Assembly (NCBI RefSeq): GCF_047663525.1 | Contig: NC_092606.1 | Span: forward strand, 5,454,501-5,518,500 | From: Anas platyrhynchos | Lineage: Eukaryota > Chordata > Aves > Anseriformes > Anatidae | DNA length: 64,000 nucleotides | Direction: 5' to 3' | Shown: positions 38,865 to 48,700 of the stretch, piece by piece | Layout: every line of letters begins with the position of its first letter | Numbering within the stretch: position 1 is the first letter of the stretch | Program-made: the position numbers and the translations under genes | Notes under the pieces: model-generated | Told to the model about the DNA's origin: nothing | The model's input: the letters and a program-made list of their open reading frames with translations, nothing else | Database searches by the model: none

Positions 38865-41403
38865 CTACAGAGTAAGAACATGATGGTTTGAGCAACTGAG
38901 AAAAATACATCTCTGCTGCTGCTGGTTGCTGTACCCGGTTGTGACAGGCACTGCAGTGACATGCTGCTGCTTGTTCTTCTTGATTGTGAAGCACACACCT
39001 GACCGTAGCTGGGTTTTCTTCTTCTCTAGCTTGCTCTAAGTATTCAGCCAGCCTGGCTCCAGTGACTTCAAAATTGGGCAAACACACATGCCTGGGTGTG
39101 TCTGAACACAAAAGCAGATGTGTGTGGCCCAAACCACACTGGTGCTGGCAGCTACTGAGTGCCATGGTCAAGGAAGGCACTAAATCATATCTTCTGAGTT
39201 TTAGACTAAAAATTCAATACATCAGCGTTTATAAAAGGTAGCAAATTCACGTTGTTGAATGGGGCAGAAGAGAATTGTCTGTCTGCTGCTCTGGTAAACA
39301 AGTTTTCTGCCTCAGGCACTAATTTACCATGTTTCTTGTGTCTGCATGTACTTGGAAGGCTATACTGAATCCTTTCCTTCTTATTTGCAGTTTGATAACA
39401 GACCAATAGAAGATCTTTCTTAGAAGACAGAGAGGAAAAGGGCTGGGAGTAAACACCTAATGCTGGGCCAGATCTAGAGACGGAGCTTGGCTTATTCCAT
39501 ATTTTTAATAGAGGTGGGAGAAAAGTACCAAACTTTCCAAAGCCGATAAGCTTCCTTCTGTGGAACCCGATTTTAATCACTCCAGCTTTGGCATATGTGG
39601 CCCTTCCAGACAGATCTGTCTGGTCCAAAGGGCAGTGTGTAACCCAGGCTTTCACTGCGGGTAAACCAGAGCTACTGCAGAAGTGTCATGCCCCTGAGTA
39701 CAGACGCCACTGTGGCTGGTCTGAGGCAATGTTTATATAGATTCCCAGAAATTAAAGGAAGAGGGTTGTATTTAACTAACCCCTGTGATCCAAGCATCCA
39801 GCGAAGTAAGAGAAATAACATGTGTTTCAGATTAAGTGCAGCTCTAAAGGAAACATGCCTGCTGGTAGAAATACAACTTAAAGCCACGTGGCTACGATAG
39901 CCAGAGTTCAGGACCCAGTCTGCTCTGGCAGAGGTTTTCCTTCAGTGAAAGACAGCTCACCGTTTCCCTTTCCTCCGCAAACCCGTTTCTTCTAGAGGTA
40001 CTTCTGTCTTGGAGAGAATGGTGTCACGGTGGAGGTTTGAAGTCCTCATGTATGTTTAGGCAGCATAACATAAAAGTGGTACCTCTTTTCCCCGTGCACT
40101 CGCATCCTGTGACCTCCTGCTATCCCAGTTGCTGAATAGATGAGATATTCTGGGGCAGGAAATGCTTATCAAGAGGACTTACTGCACTGCAACAAACCAC
40201 GTTTGGTGGTATGACAGTGGATACGATGCTGGGATTGCTTGTAGCATTGCAGAGCTTTAAAATGAATAGGCACCATGCTGAAAAAGAGATAACAAGCCCT
40301 GCGTTCATCTAAGCAAAGCTAGGGCTTTATGGGGACGCCTGCACCAAGCAAGCAGTGTTCTCGCATGCTGAGCAGAAGAGGTTTGGCCCAGTCTACTTTA
40401 GAGATGGTTTTCCATGGAGTGTAACCTTTTCTCTGAAAAAAAAGGTTCAGCACAATCCCTGCTTCCAACTATACTGAGCTCCTGGGAGCATAGGAGCGGA
40501 GATTGGTTTTGCAGATTTACATTGTTTTTGCCAGTACTGTCACCAGCTTCATATTTCTCAAACTTTGCCAAAAAGCAATTTCCATTTTAGAAAGACAAAG
40601 CCTTTTGCATTTGAATTGGCCTGAACATCTGGATTCTATTTGCGTGGCCTTTAGTCCGCAGCCAAAAATGCAGAGAGGGAAGAACTTGGTTGGAGAAAAG
40701 GTGTTGGATGTTTTCAGGCATGCTATTAAAATCTGTAGCTGCCTTTTAAAAAGAAGAGAAGGAGCAACAGCATGCAGCGTGTGATGTTACAGTCGGGAAG
40801 ATGCAGGAAGAAACTTGAGAAATGAGCTGAGGAGGAGCTCTGTGCCTTGGAGCTGTCTGTTTGTGAAGGCCTGCAGGTGCAAAGTGAAACGTTTTGCTTT
40901 CCATCTATAGTGGTACAAGTCTCAGATCGTTTATGAATGCTTCTGATTTTAGGGCTCCTACGAAACAGCACCCACGAGCTCAGACCTCTCTGTGCCTGCT
41001 CCATCCCACAGCACCACTTCCGAGGCATCCTGCGACCACCAGCCCTCGAGGAGTTGCCTGTCGCCAAAATTGCTACCATTGCAAAGAAAAAGCCTCTTCC
41101 CAGCTGCAGCACAGGTACCAGAAAGGCAGAAAAGGGGAAAAAATTCCCCTGTCACCAAGCACACATCAACCCCGGTGGCAAAGAGGTGCCCTGGGATGCT
41201 GCTGGCTGCCAACCCTCGCTGCCATCGCTCACCTACCTGGCGGGCGTCGCGCCTTTTCACACCTGCAGCAGCACCGTTCATTTTCCATTCCCCAGCTCCC
41301 CAAGAGCTCCCCAGCATCACCCCTGCACCCTTCACACCCCTGGCACTCCCTGGCCGCTGGCTGCTGACACGGGGCAGCGCCAGCAGCCCGAGCTGCCCCT
41401 TAC
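38865..41403 (-). other. Probable SERPINF1 intron 1 / upstream DNA
   Basis: This 2.5-kb stretch upstream of the first coding exon has no exon I can support. A 168-codon open frame at 39180-38674 runs into the coding exon in frame but crosses the splice acceptor and lacks serpin similarity upstream of the signal peptide. Confidence 0.5.
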
Positions 41404-41470
41404 CTCGGGCTCCTCTCGGCCGCCGCTGCAGCAGCTTCCCAGCGGGTGCGAGCCGGGGCCAGTGTGAGCT
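41404..41470 (-). other. Candidate non-coding exon 1 of SERPINF1
   Basis: A GC-rich stretch ends on the minus strand in GAGGAGCCCGAG before GTAAGG, a good splice donor. It is the most exon-like site upstream of SERPINF1, but the 5' boundary is unknown and the link to the gene is inference. Confidence 0.35.
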
Positions 41471-41479
41471 CAACGCAGC

Positions 41480-44400
41480 CACATCTGCTTTTTGCTGCCT
41501 CCCCAGCCCAGCCTTCGGCTGGCTTCAGGTTACAGCTTCCCAGGGTGCTCTTAAAGTGCTCTGCTCCAATTTTCTCTTGCTGTGATCCTCTGGCTGGGCT
41601 GTGCGCGCTTGTGAACCTTCGCCTCCAAAGCCAATGTGCGTTCTGTGATAAGGGCAGTCCAGCGGCTAAAACAGGACCCAGCCAAACGTTCAGCCTTGTT
41701 CTTCCCTGCGGCGTTTGAGCAAGCCTTTTATCCCCTCAGTTCTGCCCCATGTCACATGAGAGACTTTCTCCCATCTCGGAGGTACCGTTATTGCAGCGGT
41801 GCTTGAAGATTTAATGGAGAGGCTGCTAAAGTGGAAGCAGGATCCAGTTTAAAGCAGTTAAGGGGAAGATATTCAGAAGTGGTTCTATCCATTGATAGTT
41901 ACTAGTTAACAAGTTATTAATGTAAGTGTCTGGAAGGTTTTTTTGGCCAAAAAAAAGGAAAAAAGAATGAAGAGAATGTTGTCGGACCTTATAGAACAAT
42001 AAGTGGTCTGGAGAAGGGAAGGGGCACAGGGTAATTGTTATTTTTCATTGTAGAAGAGTCATGGGGAACACTCATCAGTATCCACATATCTGCCTATTTA
42101 AAACACCAGTGCGTTTTCCAGAAGTATTAAGTTGTAAAGCTTACAGTAACTAGATATTGCAGAAGATGGAAGACATGGATTTAAAAAAAAAAAATAGTGG
42201 AAGACAAGTCCACTGCATGCTGACGGCGGTCAGATATAATATCGAACTGAGCAGCTGAGAGATGCAACGAGAGCAGTTGTTTTTCTCTGTCCCTACTTAC
42301 ACGTTCTTAGTGGTTTTCTGATTTTTTTTTTTCCCCCAGTCATTTGTTACTGGGAGAGACAGAATACTGGGCTGAACTGACACGTAGCTGGCCCGAGCCA
42401 CTCCAGCTGTTTGTCTACTTGGAAATGCTGGAAGTAAACTGTGGCCAATAATATCAGTGCCCATAGTTTAGGTTTTTATTGAGACATCTTTTGGGGCTGC
42501 CAGCCTTGCTGCAAACAGGTAATGAGGAGTTACTCATGCCTGCTTGCACTGGACTTATACAATCCCTCAGATAATAGGAAAGGACGGTTTTGGAGAAGCA
42601 TTGGCAGCTGTTCCTGCAAGCAGAAAAAACAAATCAGGGAGCATTGCTTTGTGATTAGGCGGTGCTTCAAAGGTAACCCTATAACACGAAGAGCAACAGC
42701 TCTGCTCTCAGCTGTTTCTCAGCTTGTTCTGTGAGAAGTCATCTGCAGGAAGATGTTTGTACTTAATAGTCTTCCACCATCCCCTCAAAAATTAGGGTGT
42801 TAGCCGTGGAGATCTGATGGCTTTTGTCTCATTTGGTAACTTCTTTCGTACAAATATGATATTAAAATGCCCTTTATGGAAGGACTCCTAGAGAAGTTTT
42901 GTATATCTTATCTGTATTGTCAAATGAAAGCTCATCTGTTTAAATAAAGGCTTGGGTTTAAACCATTTAAATTGGAGTGGCAGTTGTACAGAATGGTATT
43001 ATAGGCTAAATCAAGCTTTATTCCTGCAGGTAGAGCATATCCCTGAAATGGTGTATAATACTCATCCGAATAGATGCAAGGGATTAAATCAATTCTGTGA
43101 TATCAATGGAAATATTTTCCTGTTGATTTGTTTGGAGCTCAAGACAGTATGTTCTCCGAGCAGTGCTGTGGAAGTAAGTTCTGATGACGTTCATATGAAT
43201 TTGCTTTAGTAAGGGGAAAAAAAATACATCTCATATTAAAGTTATTCAGACTTATTTGATATTCTCAGCCAGCGGTGCGGATGAGTTATAGAGCAGACGC
43301 CCAGTGCTAGTCGTGTCTCTTCAGAACAGAGCTCAGTCAAAATGAAAGCTTAGCAAAGCGAAGTGGAAGTTCCTGAGCGGAGACATTAATATTACTTTGC
43401 ATTTTACAAGCTGCCTCTTTTGCAGAGTCAGTGGAGTGAAAAGAATCGTAAGGTAGGTGTAACTGCTCATTTGTTCGGCAAAGCACAGCCATGGAGTGCT
43501 GCTGTACTGACAAATACGGTGAAATTAAGAGTTTGACAAGAATACCTTGGAGGAGGAGGGATGGCAGAAAGAAGGAAAATAGGGAGTAAGAACTAATGCT
43601 GTTCAGGAACCTGAGAACAGGGAGAAAAAACTTTATAGAAGAGGGGGAAGTGGAGGGCAGAGGCATGAAAAGGAAGACTCGTGCTTCCAATTTTGCACAG
43701 GTTGCAGTGCAACAGAGTAGAACTTAGGGAGTTAAGTGCTGAGGTTGTATTATCCAAAGCAAGACTTACCTAAGGCATGGGATGGTATTTCTGAACGTTA
43801 GGAATGAATCTGTATAAATAAGTGAGCTAAAATGTTCCTGTGGGCTAGAGCTATGCCCATATAGTAGGGATGGATTCTTGTGGGTTTACTTGTTAGAATT
43901 ATATGGCCCCATAATTACACCCTCTTTTTGAAGGGTGCGTGTCACTGCATTGGTTACAGGGGTAGGCATTATCTTTAGCCATTTTTCCCCTTTTAGACGA
44001 CTAGAAATGTGTAATTGCAGGTTTGAGCCAGTACTTTTTATTCCCCAAAGTCTCCCGCGTCCCTGAAATTCATGGTTAGTGAGTCAGTCCTTCTCTTATT
44101 CCAGCAGATGGTGCAGACTATTCAGGGACGGAGGCTCCCAGAAGCATTCTGCGCCTTCCTTTGAGGGAAGGCAGACTTCCCGAGTTAGGAAAACACTGCC
44201 AGAAGGATGGCCCTCATGCTCTGTAACTGCTATTTCACAAAAACAGAGCACCATACTTTCTACCCAGAAGCTGAGGGAGTTCAGAAGCGGAATCTGCTAC
44301 GGCCAGCCGTGGTTTTATACAGAAATAGCTGCAGCATGGCAGGCAACGGTGAGTTAGTCTGACCTTTTTACGTAGTAGGGGATGGATTGCTGGGGTGGAG

Positions 44401-45090
44401 GGTTCCCAAGGATCCCTAATGATAGCAGTGCACATCTGGAGTAAGCTACATCTGAACAAGGAGCTAGGGAGTTGTGCCCATCTCAGACACTAGTGAAGCA
44501 GTACAAGACATTGCCTTTTGCAACAGCAGGGTGAAAGCACTGACATTCAGCTACAGGCATCACAGTCTGCCCTTTCTTTCCCTGGAAACCTTTGCAGACA
44601 TTCATAGGATTGTGCTGTGGAGCCACAAGTATTCCAGCAGACCACCAATTCCCAGACAGATGCCGAATCGACATCTTCGAATCTCTTGGCAGCTGTCATC
44701 AGGGGTCAGGTTTTGCTCCAGGGAAAGGTTAAGGCCTGCCATATCTCTGCTTATCAGTGCACTGCTGTTCACAGGCAAAATACCCTCCTGGTCCCAGCAC
44801 TGCTCAGCTCATGCTCTGTTCAAGAAATTCTGCTCTTTTCACAAAGGCAGCGCTGAACAAGTGAGTCAAACGCATTTTGCAAACTAACTCTGCAAGTGAG
44901 ATGCCCAAAGCTTATTGGACTCCCCATTAGCATCTGTGACAAGGTATAGCAAGCAGCAGGTCCTTTGCAAATCCCCTCCTATCTTTGTGTCTTTAATGCC
45001 CGGAGTATTTTTTTTTCTCCTAATCTTTGCAGTTATTCAAGTTGCTTGCCTACTTCCATTCTCAGTTTGGTCTTTCAATGTAACACCTTA
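41480..45090. other. Intergenic DNA between the two serpin genes
   Basis: About 3.6 kb with no recognisable exon, RNA gene or clear repeat. It should contain the SERPINF1 promoter at its lower end and the SERPINF2 cleavage site at its upper end. Confidence 0.55.
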
Positions 45091-45113
45091 AGCAAACATC
45101 TTCTGCTTTACTC

Positions 45114-45119
45114 TTTATT
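45114..45119 (-). terminator. Candidate SERPINF2 polyadenylation signal
   Basis: AATAAA on the minus strand about 680 bases past the SERPINF2 stop codon. I noticed no closer AATAAA on that strand, so the 3' UTR is probably about 0.7 kb. Confidence 0.55.
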
Positions 45120-45799
45120 ATTCTGCCAACATAAAAATTACTAAAAAAAAAATGCTTTATAAAATAGGCCATGAAAAATCTAGCATTATTCAAGAACCCA
45201 GAATTTCTCAGGAAAAGGACTGGAGGTAAGGATCCAAAGGGGTTTCCCTCGCTGTAGACCCCAACAGCCAAGGAGCGGGGAAAAGGCAATGTCTGAAAGG
45301 GCTCTGCCTCATCCCAGGGCAGACAACTGGGTGCTACTCCAGATGATTTAGAGGTCATTTTCTAGGTGGGCACAGATAGTTTTTAGAGGAACACTTTGAG
45401 GAATGCATGTTCACAGGAACTGCGGAAGGAAGAACCATATTAATATCCCTGGCTGCTGTCCAAGCTGCCAGATGCTAATGATAATTCCGGGCTATGGGGG
45501 ACTCTAATAAGAGCTTAATAAGGACTCTAATAAGAGTCTGGGGACAAAGAAGCCTCCCTTCCAGGCCTGAGAGGCAGACCAAGCTTTTCAGGCTCAACAG
45601 AGGGGAACCTCAGCCAGGAAAAGCTTCTCAGGGCTGGAATGGGATATCCCAGGGCCGGTCTCTAGGGATCTGTAAAGGAAAACAAGCAAGGAATTGCCTT
45701 CTGTGGCCTCGAAGGGAGGTCTCCAGTGACAGGAGACCCCTCTTAGCAGGTCCAGAGGGCCAGGTGGCAGTCCCAGGTTGCTTAGGCTCTGCTCCTCTC

Positions 45800-48700
45800 T
45801 TATTTGGGCATGGGGTACCCCTTGTCATCTTTTGCAGCAGCTGAGCGTCGTAGCTCTTTTAGCTGGGGAGCAGCGTTGGGGTTAGGGTTCTGGACACTGC
45901 CTATAAAAAGCGGGATGCCCAGTTCTTCTTCAAAGATGATGAAGAGAAAGGGCCGGTCAAGGTTGAAGGCTGAGAGCGAGCGTGATATCACAACGCTGGT
46001 AGCAGCAGATCCTTCCACCCCGTCTTCTTTGAGCTCCAGGCTGGACTGATGTTGGATACTGGATACAAAAAGAGACTCATCTGAGATCTTCTGGAGGTTT
46101 GGGTTTGTGAACAGCTCCTGGAGGCCTATGGAGAAATTAAACTTAAATTAGCCTGTCCCATTTGGTGCCACTGACTGCAATTTTCCTCAAAAATTGAATT
46201 CTAAAAGCAGTTCCCTGATTCCTTGTTATGCACGTTGTCCAGCACTGAGGACTGGAGAACTGGAAGGCAACCACAATAAAAGCTGCAGTCCAACCAGGTT
46301 CTCCAGTCCCTCACAGTACGAAGAGCTGAGGGTGCCAAAACCAGAGCAGTTTTTACGTGTTAGTCCACCTCTTTTAGAGCAGTGGTGTCAGAACTTAAGG
46401 CCTTCCTTAAAAAGCAACAGCAAGTCTGAAGTCTCCTTCCTGTTAGGCTGGAAACAGTTTTACAGAGGAGATTTTTTTTTTTAAAGCAATTTACAAAAAA
46501 AGTAAACTTAAGTTATTCTCCTCTAGAGATTCAGTGGATAGTATTTAATTTCAATAAGCTCTCAATTCCAGGTTTTGTGATCTGCATTCTCTCGTCAATT
46601 TACATGTCCTGCACCATTTTAAATGACAAAGAAAGTTGCACACAGCGGGAAGCTGGTCTTGGCTACAAATAGGGGAATAGGAAGAGCTCATAAAGATTTT
46701 GAGGAAGTGAGAAAGGCTGCCTTCCCTATAGCATCATCTCGTTAGAGCAAAACAGTTGGTGCTAAGCAAGCAGAGAGTAAGGAAGAGGAGAGGAATAAGA
46801 AATGAGGGGATTTGGATGTTATCTGGAGCAAAGCTGTGAGGCACAGCTTTCGAAACAAGGCTGGTAGTTTTTAGTGCTAGTGAACAGATGCCATACAGAT
46901 TGATCAGATTTGCTTATTCTGCCCAAATCCTGTTAGAGCCTTACCCATTTGACTGAGAACGTTGCTGAGTTCCAGCTGGTAATCCAATTTCATTTTGGGC
47001 ATCTTCACTGTGGTGGGCACCTCTTCGGGGAAAAGCGTGCATAGCTGTCTGTAGGGGAAGCTCTCCAGCACGTGAGTGGCGTTCCAGCTGTACTGGTGCG
47101 GTACAATGACCACAAAACTCACGTTACCCTTAAAGGGAAACTTGGCCACCTGGAAAGAAAAGCAACCAGAAGAATTTATAGAAGGAAAGTCGAGAAAAAC
47201 ACATTTTTAGTGTATTCTTTTTCTGATTTGTCTACACAGCCAGTGTAGCTGTAGGACAAAAACAACCTGTTGGGAAGGTGCCTGAGTTCTTTTGGGGAGA
47301 AAGCTTGTTGGAATAACAGCATCGGATTTTAGGATTTAGCCACTGACTGGTAAAGATTAAACATGGCAGGGTGGAAGCTTACATGTACAAACATTGTACC
47401 CACACTTGCAGTAGCTGGTTCCTGAAGGATTCCAACAGTGCAGTGTTTAGGGAAACTCCTTTCCACATTTTCTCATTCATTTTAACTTAGAGCTTTAAAA
47501 TTATATTAATTTATATTAATTTTCACTTAGTAGGAATGGCTGTGTTTTTTTTCCAAGAGACTGAGAGCAAAAGTTCAACATTCTTGCTTGAAGCAAGGAC
47601 AAAGGATGCTTATTAAAATTGTGCGTGTGCTATTCTTGTTAAAAAGCATTTGTATTTTGAAGAGAACATTTGCAGTCAGTGAAATAAAATAGGAAGAGGA
47701 AATTCCAATCAAAACCTTCAGTACTTTTAGGGAGCCCTACCTGAACGTCGTGGGACTCCAGTGTGAACCAGCTCAGGGAGTACCTCTGGGCTTTCATCAT
47801 CTCAACTGAGACCACAAAATCATCGTCGAGGTGGAATACATCTGGTGAAGTGAAGGCAGCATCAAACTTATTCCTCCAAAACCCTATCGAAATAAAAGTT
47901 GGGAATTCAGTGAAGGTACGTTTGGGTAGGAAAACACAAACTGCCTCGCTGACGCTCCTATCGCGAGTTCTCAGACAAGGCAGATAGAGACCAGGCCAGT
48001 AGAAATGCAGGGAAATCGGTACAAAGGCTGGAGGAACCCTGACAACAGGAAGCCCTTATCTTCCAGAGAGGGACTAAGGGATAACAAAGGGAACTGGGAT
48101 TAATCCTCATGCCTCAGCGTGGGAGATTACCGAAGGCTATGAAGATAAAGCCATGTCTGCTTGTGAAATGCTTTGAAAAAATGAAAAGCGTTGTGTACAG
48201 TGAAACGGGTGCTCCAAAACCAAGCTAAAAATATTTGCAGATTTACCCTGGAAGCATTTGGTCTTTGATGCACAGCTCTCGGGGAGTTAAAAGAGGAAGC
48301 CGTGCCTGACCACCGCGCTGTAGTCAGAAATAAAGCCACAGGAGCTGCCTGCAAGCTGGATGGTTGGTGTGCAGCGGGCTGCGTGTGACCTGCTTTGGTT
48401 AAGATGAGCAGTGATGTGCTGCTGCCTGGGATCCTGAACCAGGATGCAAAAATACCACAGGTTCCACCTGCCTCTACAGTCAAGCAACGTTTTCAGCACA
48501 TGTGAAAGAGTTGGGAATCATTACTGTAAAGAAATCAAAGCAAGAGGAACGGCAGATGCACAAGAAAAGAACAAGCAGATTGACTAGCAGGAAGCAATAA
48601 AAAGAGATGCCATTCAACTACAGCGTTGGCAGAAAACTAGATTTCTAACTATTCCTCGAGATGATCAGGCTTGAAAAGGAAGGCCCGTGGAGCTCACCAT

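Noticed and set aside
38674-39180. A minus-strand open frame that extends the SERPINF1 signal exon upstream
   Set aside because: It reads through a good splice acceptor and would bury the signal peptide. The upstream residues have no serpin similarity.
40894-41585. Overlapping 157-197-codon frames on both strands
   Set aside because: Stop-poor GC-rich DNA near the candidate SERPINF1 exon 1. No domain, no conserved start and no splice partners.
45062-45358. A 98-codon minus-strand frame after SERPINF2
   Set aside because: It falls in the probable 3' UTR and overlaps the AATAAA signal. No family similarity.
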